A stretch of DNA of 64,000 bases from JAWLBY01 sp041687455 (GCA_041687455.1 JAWLBY010000019.1:5803-69802), one strand, 5' to 3'; positions 53,673 to 63,427 are shown, counted from the stretch's first letter. Numbers and translations are program-made. The notes: generated from the letters alone by a model not told the origin.

Positions 53673-54308
53673 TCAGCGGACCAGTTCGGGTACCTGTCCC
53701 GCACGCACCGCGTCGAGCGCCGGCTGCCAGCACGCCCGCAATGCTTCCCGGGCCGCGTCGAGCGGGGCCTCGAGCGGGTTGCCGGGCATCGCGTAATCGA
53801 ACGTGTGCACGCCGTAGGCCTGGATCTGTAGCGTATATCCGGTCGCGTGCAGCGCGAGCCGATCCATCTCGAAGCCGTATCCGACCGGGATCTGCAGCGC
53901 TTTCAACTGCTCGCGCACATCGATCGCCGCCGGGCAGTCCTCGAGCGGCATCCGCACGGTGCAGGTGCGGCCCCAGTGCCCGACCGTCGCCAGCAAGAAC
54001 GGCTTGCCGTCGGCACCGAGGCTGCGCCGGAGTCCCGAGTCGATCTGCACCATCAGCAGGCCGTCGCCGCGGTAGCCGTCCGTGGTGATGAAAAAGCGCA
54101 GGCTCGCGCCGGACATCGGCAGCTCGGTCAGCGGTGCCATCTGGTTGATGCGGGCGCCTTCCGGCGCGCTGTCGAAACCCGGGATCGGCGGCCCGCCAAT
54201 GCAGCCGGTCTGCAGGAACGGGATGAACTCGGGCGCGATCGGATCGCCCGGGAGACCGAGCGTGGTGGTCACGATCAGATGAGTCAGCAGCAGCGCTGTC
54301 GGCAGCAT
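53673..54308 (-). CDS. Unrecognised exported protein
   Basis: 211 residues. The N-terminus (LPTALLLTHLIVTTTLGLPG) looks like a signal peptide or anchor. The mature part has two Cys near the start (TGCIGG) and in the middle (GRTCTVRMPLEDC), several beta-rich stretches such as LRFFITTDGYRGDGLLMVQI and YTLQIQAYGVHTFDY, and no motif I know. Codon use and GC match the neighbours, so it is likely a real gene. It is on the strand opposite xdhC and 167 nt downstream of another unknown exported protein gene; the two may form a unit. Confidence 0.6.
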   Translation of the reverse strand: MLPTALLLTHLIVTTTLGLPGDPIAPEFIPFLQTGCIGGPPIPGFDSAPEGARINQMAPLTELPMSGASLRFFITTDGYRGDGLLMVQIDSGLRRSLGADGKPFLLATVGHWGRTCTVRMPLEDCPAAIDVREQLKALQIPVGYGFEMDRLALHATGYTLQIQAYGVHTFDYAMPGNPLEAPLDAAREALRACWQPALDAVRAGQVPELVR

Positions 54309-54474
54309 CGGTCGTCATCGGCCGGGAGTCGACCTTGATGGTGCTATCCCGAGCATGCGCCAGCAAGGGGTGGATGCGGCACGCTGCTGGCGGACGCTCC
54401 ACTGGCGTGAACTACCGTCGAGCAACGATTCGGCGGGCGCGCGCGCATGCCGCGCCCGTCCTCCGCCGCGTTGC

Positions 54475-55554
54475 TCATCGTTGCGGCCGGATGCGCGTCG
54501 GGTTGATCGGCAGCCAGTCCGGCGGCGGCTCGAGTGGAACGTTGTTCTGCTCGAGCCACACCCGGGCCGCGTCACGCTCGCCGTGGCCGGCTGCGAGCAT
54601 CTCGCGCAGCAACTGCGTGTAGCGGGCGTCGCCATCGATGCTCTCGGTCATCAATGCACTGCTGCGTTCGTATTGCCAGTAATGCCGGCGCGCCGAAGCG
54701 ACGAACTCGGCCTCGGTGCCGGTGGCGGCCGCCAGCCGACGCCAGATCCCGTGACCGATGCTGGCGTCCATCACGGTGTCGCTCCCGTCGGCCAGCACCC
54801 GGGCGATGTGCAGGCAATGGCGGCGCCTCAGCGCATTCCAGCGATTCGCGCGCACAGGTGAGCACTGCTCGGTCAGCGGCAGGAAGTTTGGCAGATAGAG
54901 CGCCATCTCGGCCGCCATCGCCGCGATCATGCCCGCGGCGATACCGTTGGCTGCTTCGTCGAACATGGTCGCCAGCGCCGGATCCAGCCGAGCCGCGTCA
55001 TGCGCGTCGGCGAGCAGCGTCACCACGCGGGCCAGATAGCGATAGTGATGATCGACGGTCGCTGCAGCGGCCAGCCAGCGATCGAAACGATCGGGATCGG
55101 CGGCGGCCGCCGGTGCATCCGGCAGCGCGGTCAGCGCGACGGCGAGGTTGCCCGATGCCATCTTTCGCAGCCGCTCGCTGGCTGCGGCGCGCACATCGTC
55201 CGGAACGGCGTCCAGTGCGATGACCCGCAGCAGCACGTGCGGGCCGGCGTCGGGCGCCGCGGCCGCGTCGACCGCTACCGCGACCACAGCGTTGTCGGCG
55301 TCACTGCCGGACGCGCCACCGAACGTAGGCATCCGCCCATACATCGCCATCGCCAGCAGGCTATCGGCGTCGCGGCGCTTGCCCAGTTCGACGATCACGC
55401 GCTCGACGTGCGCCGCGGTCATGTCTGCGAGCCGCGCCTCCTCTGCACGGTTCGCGGCCTCGTCGCAAACGGGCGCCTGGTCTGTACCTTCGGCTGCGAC
55501 GAGTGACGGTGCCAGAGCGACGGCCATCAGCAGAATGAGCGAACGCTTTCTCAT
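54475..55554 (-). CDS. Unrecognised exported helical protein
   Basis: 359 residues from ATG 55554. A clear signal peptide (LILLMAVALAPSLVAAEG) is followed by an alpha-helical, Ala-rich body with repeated short pairs of helices (for example VERVIVELGKRRDADSLLAM and ARVVTLLADAHDAARLDPAL). This is reminiscent of tetratricopeptide or Sel1-type solenoids but without clear consensus. The C-terminal part has YWQYERSSALMTESIDGDAR and ends in a proline-rich tail. No catalytic motif is seen. It may be a periplasmic scaffold. Confidence 0.65.
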   Translation of the reverse strand: MRKRSLILLMAVALAPSLVAAEGTDQAPVCDEAANRAEEARLADMTAAHVERVIVELGKRRDADSLLAMAMYGRMPTFGGASGSDADNAVVAVAVDAAAAPDAGPHVLLRVIALDAVPDDVRAAASERLRKMASGNLAVALTALPDAPAAAADPDRFDRWLAAAATVDHHYRYLARVVTLLADAHDAARLDPALATMFDEAANGIAAGMIAAMAAEMALYLPNFLPLTEQCSPVRANRWNALRRRHCLHIARVLADGSDTVMDASIGHGIWRRLAAATGTEAEFVASARRHYWQYERSSALMTESIDGDARYTQLLREMLAAGHGERDAARVWLEQNNVPLEPPPDWLPINPTRIRPQR

Positions 55555-55735
55555 TGCGATTGCTTCCTCTCCCCGACATTGGCGTATCGCCATCAGCCCG
55601 CCATTGCAGACCGATGGCGTCTTCCTGAGCACCAATGTGACCGACTCCTGTGCGACGGCAGATCACTGCCGACCCGTCGGACATGCCGCGGCCGACAGTG
55701 CCGGTCGCGCAATGCAACTGGCCTCCCCGCGCAGC

Positions 55736-57451
55736 TCAGTACCCCGCCGCCTGCCCATCCTTGCGACTCTCCGACGCACCGTAGTACACGCCTGTGACCG
55801 GATCCCGCAGGATCGCCTGATAACCGCCATACGGCCCGAGCGCCGGTGCGATCCGATGGCCGCGGCGCAGCAGTTCACGGACCGTCTCGTACGGGAAGCC
55901 TGATTCGAGGTTGACGACGCCACCATCGCTCATCGCGACGAGCTGACCGGCCGGATCGGTGCTGCCGTCGTGGTGGATGCGCGGCGCGTCGCCGGCTTCC
56001 TGCAGGTTCATGCCGAAGTCGACCAGATTCATGACGATCTGCGCATGGCCCTGCGGCTGCATCGCGCCGCCCATCACGCCGAAGCTGACCCACGGCTGGC
56101 CGTCGCGGGTCAGGAAGGCTGGAATGATCGTATGGAACGGCCGCTTGCCGGGCGCGAAGCTGTTCGGATGGCCGGGCTTCAGCACGAACTGCTCGCCGCG
56201 GTCCTGGAAGATGAAGCCGAGCCCGGGCGGCGCCATGCCGCTGCCCATGCCGCGGTAGTTCGACTGGATCAGGCTGACCATCATGCCTTCGCGGTCGGCG
56301 GTGGTCAGGTAGATCGTGTCGCCCTGGTTCAGCACCGCGCCGGCGTCGACCGCCTTCGCCGCACGCTCGCGATCGATCAGCGCGCGGCGCGCGGCCGCGT
56401 AGTCGTCGGACAGCAGTTGCGCGACCGGCGCCGGATGGAACGCCGGGTCGGCGTACCAGCGCGCGCGATCGGCGAACGCCAGCTTCTTCGCCTCGACGAA
56501 CAGGTGCACGTGCTCGGCACTGCCGAATGCAATGTTCGAGAAGTCGTAGCCTTCGAGGATGGTCAGCATCTGCAGCGCGGCGATGCCCTGGCCGTTCGGC
56601 GGCAGCTCCCAGACGTCGACGCCGCGGTAGTTGACGCTGACCGGTTCGACCCATTCGCCGCGATGCTCGGCGAGATCCTCGTAACGCAGGAAGCCACCGT
56701 GCGCGCGGAAGTAGGCATCGATCGTCTTCGCGATGCCGCCGCGATAGAACGCGTCGCGACCGCCGTCGGCGATTGCCTGCAGCGTGTTCGCGAGGTTCGG
56801 GTTCGTCCACAGCTCGCCCTTGCGCGGCGCGCGGCCATCGATCGTGAACTGCTCGGCGAAGCCCGGCCATTTCGACAGGATCGGCACGCTGCGATCCCAG
56901 TAGTAGGCGATCGTCTCGTGCACCGGGTGGCCGTCGCGCGCATAGCGGATCGCCGGCGCGAGGTTGTCGGCGATCGGCAGTCGGCCGAAACGCTCGTGAA
57001 GCGCGAACCACGCATCGACCGTGCCCGGCACCGTGACCGGCAGCGGACCGTGCGGCGGGATGTCGCGGTAACCGTTGTCGACGAACCACTGCAGCGACAA
57101 CCCTTTCGGCGAGCGGCCGGAGCCGTTGTAGCCGTGCAGGCGTCTGGTCTTCGGATCCCAGACGATCGCGAACAGGTCGCCGCCGATGCCGTTGCCGGTC
57201 GGCTCCATCAGCCCGAGCGCGGCATTGGCGGCGATCGCTGCATCGACGGCGCTGCCGCCAGCCTTCATCACGTCGAGCGCGATCTGCGTCGCCAGCGGAT
57301 GCGAGGTCGCCGCCATCGCGTGCGGCGCAATCACTTCCGAGCGGGTCGCGAAGGGTTTTCCGGTGATGCGGTCCATGGCGTGGCTGGCTCCGGTGGCGGC
57401 GATCGCCAATGCGGCGGCGAGTGCGGTGCAGGCAAGGCGGGTTGGAAACAT
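55736..57451 (-). CDS. ggt: Gamma-glutamyltransferase
   Basis: 571 residues from ATG 57451, with GGAG 7 nt upstream. A signal peptide (LACTALAAALAIAATGASHA) indicates the periplasm. Family blocks are SSHPLATQ-like ATSHPLATQIALDVMKAGG, GNGIGGDLFAIVWD, VTVPGTVDAWFALHERFG and LPPNGQGIAALQMLTILE. The autocatalytic cleavage and nucleophile Thr lies in QGDTIYLTTADREG (near residue 379). The glycine pair of the oxyanion site lies in FGVMGGAMQPQGHAQI. It hydrolyses or transfers gamma-glutamyl groups from glutathione-like compounds. The subgroup resembles hydrolase-type GGT without the usual lid loop, which I infer from the short spacing. Confidence 0.93.
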   Translation of the reverse strand: MFPTRLACTALAAALAIAATGASHAMDRITGKPFATRSEVIAPHAMAATSHPLATQIALDVMKAGGSAVDAAIAANAALGLMEPTGNGIGGDLFAIVWDPKTRRLHGYNGSGRSPKGLSLQWFVDNGYRDIPPHGPLPVTVPGTVDAWFALHERFGRLPIADNLAPAIRYARDGHPVHETIAYYWDRSVPILSKWPGFAEQFTIDGRAPRKGELWTNPNLANTLQAIADGGRDAFYRGGIAKTIDAYFRAHGGFLRYEDLAEHRGEWVEPVSVNYRGVDVWELPPNGQGIAALQMLTILEGYDFSNIAFGSAEHVHLFVEAKKLAFADRARWYADPAFHPAPVAQLLSDDYAAARRALIDRERAAKAVDAGAVLNQGDTIYLTTADREGMMVSLIQSNYRGMGSGMAPPGLGFIFQDRGEQFVLKPGHPNSFAPGKRPFHTIIPAFLTRDGQPWVSFGVMGGAMQPQGHAQIVMNLVDFGMNLQEAGDAPRIHHDGSTDPAGQLVAMSDGGVVNLESGFPYETVRELLRRGHRIAPALGPYGGYQAILRDPVTGVYYGASESRKDGQAAGY

Positions 57452-57579
57452 CGGCGGCTCCGGTGACGGGCGAGGGGTCGATGCTAGCGCGGGGAGGCGT
57501 GCCGAACGCGTCGAATTTGCGGGAATGGCGCAGCGATCCGGCGAGTCGTGCAGAGCCCGTTCAGACGCGCGCAACCTCG

Positions 57580-57660
57580 GTAGGAGGGGCTTCAGCCCCG
57601 ACCGTCAGTCAGACACTCGCCGCGTCGCATGGGCGGGCCGCGTGGTCGGGGCTGAAGCCC
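57580..57660. repeat. REP-type inverted pair (REPIN-like), copy 3
   Basis: 17-bp arms GGGCTTCAGCCCCGACC at 57587-57603 and its inverse at 57644-57660. The same family lies between xdhB and xdhC. It sits in the ggt leader region downstream of the AEC permease gene. Confidence 0.75.
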
Positions 57661-57671
57661 GAGAGAGCGTG

Positions 57672-58577
57672 TTACGCCAGTACCCAGCGCCACACGGGCA
57701 GCGTCAGCAGCGACAGCGGGGTACCGAAACCGACCATCGCCGCGGCCAGCGTCGGTGCCAGCCGGTGCGAGACCGCCAGCGCGCCAGCGGTGATCATCGG
57801 TGCCATCGCCGATTCGAGCACGGCGACCTGCAGCATCGTATCGGGCAGCGCGAACGCCGCCGCCAGGCCGAGCGCGATGGCCGGCAGCAGCACCATCTTG
57901 GCGGCCAGTCCGGCGATCAGCGGGCGCTGTTCGTTGCGCGGGACGCGCAGCCGCAACTGGAAGCCGATCGCCAGTGCAACGACCGGCAACAGTGCGTCGG
58001 CCAATCGCTGCAGCACGCCGGCAATCAGCGCCGGCGGCTCTGCCGGCATCAGCGTCAGCGCGAACAGCATCGCCAGGAACGGCGGAAAGCCGAGCAGCCG
58101 CCGCAGCGTGCCGGCCGCGGTCGGCCGCGTGTCGCCGCCGTAGCGGGCCAGCACCCACAGGCCCCAGGTGCTCAGGATCACGAAACTGCCGAGCTGGTCG
58201 TAGGCGACCGCGTACGGCAGCGCGGACGGGCCGAGGAAGGCCTCGATCAGCGGGTAGCCGAGGAACGAGGTGTTGCCGAGCGGCACGCACAGCAACAACA
58301 CCGCGCGTTCGCCGTCATCGAGCCGCAACCAGCGCGCCAGCAGCGCGACGATCAGGATGCTCGCGAGCAGCAGCAGGAACGGGATCGCTACCAGCCCGAG
58401 CAGCTCGGGCGCCAGCTCGAGCCGCGGCGCGAAGCGCAGCACCGCGGCCGGCAGGCAGACCATCAGCGCGAACCGGTTCAGCGTCTCGGCGGCGTTGTCG
58501 GGCAGCGCGCGGGCGCGCGCCAGCAGTTTGCCGAGTGCGATCAGCGACAGCACCAGCAGGAACGAGTCGTAGGCCAT
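57672..58577 (-). CDS. AEC family transporter
   Basis: 301 residues with about ten membrane helices in two five-helix halves. It starts SFLLVLSLIALGKLLARARA and has ETLNRFALMVCLPAAVLRFA, the conserved helix-crossing VPLGNTSFLGYPLIEAFLG, and VLESAMAPMITAGALAV near the end. This is the auxin-efflux-carrier/malate-permease family. The substrate is unknown, often an organic acid or amino-acid-like compound. It is monocistronic with a predicted leaderless promoter (TACACT-N6-ATG). Confidence 0.88.
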   Translation of the reverse strand: MAYDSFLLVLSLIALGKLLARARALPDNAAETLNRFALMVCLPAAVLRFAPRLELAPELLGLVAIPFLLLLASILIVALLARWLRLDDGERAVLLLCVPLGNTSFLGYPLIEAFLGPSALPYAVAYDQLGSFVILSTWGLWVLARYGGDTRPTAAGTLRRLLGFPPFLAMLFALTLMPAEPPALIAGVLQRLADALLPVVALAIGFQLRLRVPRNEQRPLIAGLAAKMVLLPAIALGLAAAFALPDTMLQVAVLESAMAPMITAGALAVSHRLAPTLAAAMVGFGTPLSLLTLPVWRWVLA

Positions 58578-58583
58578 CGCGGA

Positions 58584-58589
58584 AGTGTA
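58584..58589 (-). promoter_or_regulatory. Predicted -10 element, leaderless start of the AEC gene
   Basis: TACACT on the coding strand (AGTGTA on +), then TCCGCG and ATG 58577. There is no ribosome-binding site. Confidence 0.4.
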
Positions 58590-58747
58590 CGGGCGACCGT
58601 TGCGCTCGCCACGAGTCGCAGCAGGACCCGCGATGCCGGTCGGCGATCACGGCTGCAGCCGCAGCGCTCGTTTTCGGGCCCCGACCGGCTGCGCGGTCGC
58701 CGCCCGGGTGGCCGGCGCCCCGGCCTTGCGCCGCCGAACGCTGTCGC

Positions 58748-59362
58748 TCAGCGGCGCGCCGCCCACTCCTGCCGGACCGACTCCAGCGTGAAGCGCGCAT
58801 TGACCGGCCAGCCGGCCGTGCTGCCGTCGAGCGCATCGGCACTGGCCCAGCGCGACGGATCGCTGCTCACGGCGGCGCCGTACCAGGTGGCCGCGGTCGC
58901 GCGGTCGCCCTGCATCCACAACACCAGCGCGGTCACCGCCGGCAGCCAGTACGGTGCGCCGCCGTGGTCGCGGGCGGCGAGCTGCCACTGTTCCAGCGCG
59001 GCCAGCGGATCGGCCGATTCGAACAGTGCCCAGCCGAAATTCCAGCGCGCGTAGCGCTGCTCGGCGCTGCCCGGCGCGGCGGCACCGATCGCGGCCAGGA
59101 AGTCGGCACGGCCGCGGCTCGGCTGGTTCATCGCGTAGTACATCAGGCCGCGCTGGACGCGCCCGTCGACGTTGTTCGGCTCCCGCCGCAGCACCCGCTC
59201 GATGGTGTTCTTCGCGTTGCGGTCGCCGGGATCGGCGGCCGGCGCAAAGCGTGCCGCGGGATCGGGATCGGGATAGCGCTCGGCCGGCGCGCCGACCTGC
59301 GCCCACGCCACCGAACTGCACAGCCACCAGAGCAACAAGCAGACCGGACCGTTTCGCATCAT
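58748..59362 (-). CDS. Exported TPR-like protein
   Basis: 204 residues. GGAGG precedes the ATG pair at 59362/59359. A signal peptide (CLLLWWLCSSVAWAQ) is followed by TPR-like helical pairs: NTIERVLRREPNNVDGRVQRG, LMYYAMNQPSRGRADFLAAI and ARWNFGWALFESADPLAALE. There is no catalytic motif. It is probably a periplasmic protein-binding scaffold. A minus-strand TATGCT (59389-59394) 27-32 nt upstream is the likely -10. It is divergent from the large oxidoreductase gene. Confidence 0.7.
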   Translation of the reverse strand: MMRNGPVCLLLWWLCSSVAWAQVGAPAERYPDPDPAARFAPAADPGDRNAKNTIERVLRREPNNVDGRVQRGLMYYAMNQPSRGRADFLAAIGAAAPGSAEQRYARWNFGWALFESADPLAALEQWQLAARDHGGAPYWLPAVTALVLWMQGDRATAATWYGAAVSSDPSRWASADALDGSTAGWPVNARFTLESVRQEWAARR

Positions 59363-59388
59363 GCCTCCGGAGCGGAATGACCGGGTTC

Positions 59389-59394
59389 AGCATA
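59389..59394 (-). promoter_or_regulatory. Predicted -10 of the TPR-like gene
   Basis: AGCATA on +, TATGCT on the coding strand, 26 nt before ATG 59362; compatible with the GGAGG ribosome-binding site. Confidence 0.35.
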
Positions 59395-59445
59395 ACGCGA
59401 TGCGGCAGCAAGCGGCCGCGACCGGGCCGCGGCCGGGGCTGCTGC

Positions 59446-59451
59446 TACAAT
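59446..59451 (+). promoter_or_regulatory. Predicted -10 of the indolepyruvate:ferredoxin oxidoreductase gene
   Basis: TACAAT, 36 nt before ATG 59488. No recognisable -35. Confidence 0.4.
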
Positions 59452-59487
59452 TCCGAGTCTTTGTCTCTGATTCCCAGGACCCGGCCG

Positions 59488-62400
59488 ATGTCCGTTCCCG
59501 CCGCTGCATTCGATCCCGACTACACGCTGGAAGACAAGTACACCCGCACCGAAGGCCGGATCTATCTGTCCGGCGTGCAGGCGCTGGTGCGCCTGCCGCT
59601 GATGCAGCAGATGCGCGACCGCGCGGCCGGGCTCGATACCGGCGGCTTCATCTCCGGCTACCGCGGCTCGCCGCTCGGCGGTTTCGATCTCGAGCTGTGG
59701 CGGGCGAAGAAGCACCTCGCGAGCTCGAACATCAAGTTCACCCCGGGCCTCAACGAGGACCTCGGCGCGACGATGGTCTGGGGCACCCAGCAGACCAACC
59801 TGTTCCCCGGCGCGACCGTCGATGGCGTATTCGCGATGTGGTACGGCAAGGGCCCCGGCGTCGACCGCTGCGGCGACGTGTTCAAGCACGGCAACGCCGC
59901 CGGCACGTCGAAGCACGGCGGCGTGCTGGCGCTGGCCGCCGACGACCACGCCTGCCGCAGCTCGACGCTGCCGCACGGCTCGGAGCTCGAATTCGTCAGC
60001 GCGATGATGCCGGTGCTGAACCCGGCCGGCGTGCAGGACATCCTCGACATGGGCCTGCTCGGCTGGGCGATGTCGCGCTTCACCGGCCGCTGGGTCGGCT
60101 TCAAGACGATCGCCGAAACGGTCGAATCGTCGGCCTCGGTCAACGTCAACCCGCACCAGCTCGACATCATCCTGCCGGAAGACTTCGTGCTGCCGCCGGG
60201 CGGCTTGAACATCCGTTGGCCGGATCCGCCGCTCGACCAGGAAATGCGCCTGCACCAGTACGCGGTCGACGCCGCGGTGGCGTTCGCGCGGGTGAACCGG
60301 ATCGACCGGACGGTGATCGATTCAGACCGCGCACGGCTCGGCATCGTCACCACCGGCAAGAGCTATCTCGACGTGCTGCAGGCGCTCGAGTACCTCGGCC
60401 TCGACCGCAAGGCGTGCGAGGACATCGGCATCCGCGTCTACAAGGTCGGCATGACCTGGCCGCTGGAACCGATCGGCATCCGCGAGTTCGCGAAGGGGCT
60501 GGACGACATCATCGTCGTCGAGGAGAAGCGCTCGTTCATCGAATCGCAGATGAAGGAGCACATGTACAACTGGGATCATGACAAGCGCCCGAGCATCGTC
60601 GGCAAGTACGACGAGAGCGGCGACTGGATCCTGCCCTCCACCAACGAGCTGACGCCGGCACGGATCGCGCGCGTCATTGCCAAACGATTGTCGAAGTTCT
60701 TCACCAGCGAGACGATCGACAACCGGCTGAAGTGGATCGCCGCGAAGGAAAAGGAGCTGGCGATCCCGCGGGCCAACTTCCCGCGCGTGCCGCACTACTG
60801 CTCGGGCTGCCCGCACAACACCTCGACCCAGGTGCCGGACGGCTCGCGCGCGCTCGGCGGCATCGGTTGCCACTACATGGTGACCTGGATGGACCGCAAG
60901 ACCGACACCTTCACCCAGATGGGCGGCGAAGGCGTCACCTGGTGCGGCCAGGCGCCGTTCACCGAAACCGGCCACGTGTTCCAGAACCTCGGCGACGGCA
61001 CCTACTTCCACTCCGGATCGCTGGCGATCCGGCAGTCGATCTCGGCCGGCGTCAACATCACCTACAAGATCCTCTACAACGACGCCGTCGCGATGACCGG
61101 CGGCCAGCCGGTCGACGGCACGCTGACGGTGCCGGACATCGCCTGGCAGGTGCGCAGCGAGGGCGTCGAGAAGATCATCGTGATGTCGGACGACATCGCG
61201 AAGTGGAGCAAGCCGGAGATCTTCCCGAGCGGGGTCGAGTTCATTCATCGCGACGAGCTCGATGCGGTGCAGAAGCGGCTGCGCGATGTGAAGGGCGTGT
61301 CGGTGCTGATCTATGACCAGACCTGCGCCACCGAGAAGCGCCGCCGCCGCAAGCGCGGCAAGATGGTCGACCCGAAGAAGCGGGTCATGATCAATTCGCT
61401 GGTCTGCGAGGGCTGCGGCGACTGCGGCAAGAAGAGCTTCTGCGTTTCGGTGACGCCGAAGGAAACCGAGTTCGGCCGCAAGCGCGAGATCGACCAGAGC
61501 TCGTGCAACAAGGACTTCTCGTGCGTGAAGGGCTTCTGCCCGAGCTTCGTCACCGTGCACGGCGGCGAACTGCGCAAGCCGAAGGCAGTCGATCCGCAGC
61601 AACTGCTGGCGAACCTGCCGCAACCTGCGCTGCCGAACCTCGATCGCCCGTGGAACATCCTGATCACCGGCGTCGGCGGCACCGGCGTCGTGACGATCGG
61701 CGCGCTGCTCGGCATGGCCGGTCATCTCGAAAACAAGGGCGCGACGGTGCTCGACCAGACCGGCCTGGCGCAGAAGGGCGGCGCGGTGACGACGCACATC
61801 CGGATCGCGAAGCAGCCGTCCGACATCCACGCGGTGCGCATCGCTGCCGGTGAAGCGGATCTGGTGCTCGGTTGCGACATGGTGGTCGTCAACGACTACT
61901 GGGCGCTGTCGAAGATCCGCGCCGACCGCTCGCAGGTCGTGTTGAACATGCACCAGGCGATGCCCGGCACGTTCACGATGCGGCCGGACATGCAGTTCCC
62001 GACCGCCGGCATCATCGATGCGGTCCGCACCGCGCTCGACGGTCGCGAGCCGCTGCAGATCGAGGCGACCGAACTGGCGACCCGGCTGCTCGGCGATTCG
62101 ATCGCGGCCAACCTGTTCATGCTCGGCTATGCGTGGCAGAAGGGCCTGGTGCCGCTGTCGCTGCAGTCGATCGACCGCGCGATCGAGCTGAATGGCGCGG
62201 CGGTCAGGATGAACCAGCAGGCGTTTGCCTGGGGCCGTCTGGCGGCGGTCGATCCGGACCCGGTCCGCGAAGCCGCCGGCCTGACGCAGACGGCAGTGAC
62301 GTCCACCGCGACCGCGCCGCTCGACGACGCCTCGCTGTCGCAGTCGCTCGACGAGCGCATCGCCCGCCGCGTCGCGTTCCTGACCGACTACCAGAATGCC

Positions 62401-63018
62401 GCCTGGGCCGCGCGCTACCAGGCGCTGGTCGACAAGGTTCGCGAGAACGAGGCCGCCAAGGCAGCGGGATCGACCGCGCTGACCGAGGCGGTCGCACGGT
62501 ACGCGTTCAAGCTGATGGCCTACAAGGACGAGTACGAAGTCGCCCGGCTGCATACGTCGAAGCAGTTCCGCGAGCAGATCGAACGCACCTTCGACGGCAA
62601 GTACACGATCCACTTCCACCTCGCGCCGCCGCTGCTCGCCAGGAAGGACAGCGAGGGACATCTGGTCAAGGCCGAGTACGGCGGCTGGGTGTACAAGGCA
62701 TTCGGCCTACTGGCAAAGCTGCGCGGCCTGCGCGGCACCGCGTTCGATCCGTTCGGCCACACCGCCGAGCGCCGGATGGAGCGCCGCCTGATCGAGGACT
62801 ACTTCGCGATCGTCGACGAACTGCTGGCGAAGCTGAGTGCCGACAACGTCGCGCTCGCCGCCGAGATCGCGTCGGTGCCGGAGCAGATCCGCGGCTACGG
62901 CCACGTCAAGGAAACGCACCTGAAGGCGGCACTCGAACAGCAGGACACGCTGCTCAGGCGCTGGCGCGCGCCGGCGATCGCCACGGACAGTGCGGTCGAC
63001 CAGGCCGTCGCGGCCTGA
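59488..63018 (+). CDS. Indolepyruvate ferredoxin oxidoreductase family protein (fused, single-chain)
   Basis: 1176 residues. The N-terminal thiamine-dependent pyrimidine domain starts DYTLEDKYTRTEGRIYLSG with SGYRGSPLGGFD, and the thiamine/PP domain includes RVPHYCSGCPHNTSTQVPDG and GGEGVTWCGQAPF. An iron-sulfur segment near residues 638-680 has LVCEGCGDCGKKSFC and SSCNKDFSCVKGFCPS. The gamma domain has ITGVGGTGVVTIGALLGMAG and TGLAQKGGAVTTHI. A C-terminal accessory region extends to about 1170. It decarboxylates aryl or branched-chain 2-oxoacids to acyl-CoA with ferredoxin. Such one-chain enzymes are found in aerobic proteobacteria. No partner gene is adjacent. Confidence 0.93.
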   Translation: MSVPAAAFDPDYTLEDKYTRTEGRIYLSGVQALVRLPLMQQMRDRAAGLDTGGFISGYRGSPLGGFDLELWRAKKHLASSNIKFTPGLNEDLGATMVWGTQQTNLFPGATVDGVFAMWYGKGPGVDRCGDVFKHGNAAGTSKHGGVLALAADDHACRSSTLPHGSELEFVSAMMPVLNPAGVQDILDMGLLGWAMSRFTGRWVGFKTIAETVESSASVNVNPHQLDIILPEDFVLPPGGLNIRWPDPPLDQEMRLHQYAVDAAVAFARVNRIDRTVIDSDRARLGIVTTGKSYLDVLQALEYLGLDRKACEDIGIRVYKVGMTWPLEPIGIREFAKGLDDIIVVEEKRSFIESQMKEHMYNWDHDKRPSIVGKYDESGDWILPSTNELTPARIARVIAKRLSKFFTSETIDNRLKWIAAKEKELAIPRANFPRVPHYCSGCPHNTSTQVPDGSRALGGIGCHYMVTWMDRKTDTFTQMGGEGVTWCGQAPFTETGHVFQNLGDGTYFHSGSLAIRQSISAGVNITYKILYNDAVAMTGGQPVDGTLTVPDIAWQVRSEGVEKIIVMSDDIAKWSKPEIFPSGVEFIHRDELDAVQKRLRDVKGVSVLIYDQTCATEKRRRRKRGKMVDPKKRVMINSLVCEGCGDCGKKSFCVSVTPKETEFGRKREIDQSSCNKDFSCVKGFCPSFVTVHGGELRKPKAVDPQQLLANLPQPALPNLDRPWNILITGVGGTGVVTIGALLGMAGHLENKGATVLDQTGLAQKGGAVTTHIRIAKQPSDIHAVRIAAGEADLVLGCDMVVVNDYWALSKIRADRSQVVLNMHQAMPGTFTMRPDMQFPTAGIIDAVRTALDGREPLQIEATELATRLLGDSIAANLFMLGYAWQKGLVPLSLQSIDRAIELNGAAVRMNQQAFAWGRLAAVDPDPVREAAGLTQTAVTSTATAPLDDASLSQSLDERIARRVAFLTDYQNAAWAARYQALVDKVRENEAAKAAGSTALTEAVARYAFKLMAYKDEYEVARLHTSKQFREQIERTFDGKYTIHFHLAPPLLARKDSEGHLVKAEYGGWVYKAFGLLAKLRGLRGTAFDPFGHTAERRMERRLIEDYFAIVDELLAKLSADNVALAAEIASVPEQIRGYGHVKETHLKAALEQQDTLLRRWRAPAIATDSAVDQAVAA

Positions 63019-63214
63019 TCCGAAGCGGTGTCGGGCGGGCGAAATGCACGCCCGCCGGCGCCGGCTGCATGCTCGATCCGCCGCAGGCGTCGCCGCAAAC
63101 GCGTGAAACCGTGACGGCGCTCGCGCATCGGCGCCGGTTTCATGGCGCCTGCCGCTGGCGCGGATCCTGCTTCGTTGTTGCCGGGGACGCGTGGGCGTCA
63201 GCGGGAGCAGCGAG

Positions 63215-63427
63215 ATGAGCAGTCATTCGACCGGGGGACGCAGCCGCCGTCCGTTGTTGTTCTCGCCGCGGCTCGCCGCCGCCCGCGCACCGCGACGGCC
63301 GCGCTGTCCGGACATCTTCATGCTCGGCCCCGGAGATTCGCCGACGCTGGCCGACCTGCTGCGCGCACTCGAGCAGCGTCCGGCCGAGCACCTGCCGGAA
63401 CGCGACAGCAGCGAAACCGTGCCATGA
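63215..63427 (+). CDS. Small orphan protein upstream of a coupled orphan gene
   Basis: 70 residues from ATG 63215. The first half is basic and low-complexity (GRSRRPLLFSPRLAAARAPR). The second half reads DIFMLGPGDSPTLADLLRAL and ends EHLPERDSSETVP. I do not recognise the family. It overlaps the next gene by 4 nt (ATGA), which supports it being real. GGGAGCAGCGAG upstream could serve as ribosome-binding site. Confidence 0.5.
   Translation: MSSHSTGGRSRRPLLFSPRLAAARAPRRPRCPDIFMLGPGDSPTLADLLRALEQRPAEHLPERDSSETVP

Noticed and set aside
60322..62661. Long minus-strand frame of about 780 codons inside the indolepyruvate oxidoreductase gene
   Set aside because: The forward gene matches a large conserved enzyme over its full length; the reverse frame has His/Arg/Asp-rich composition typical of antisense shadows.
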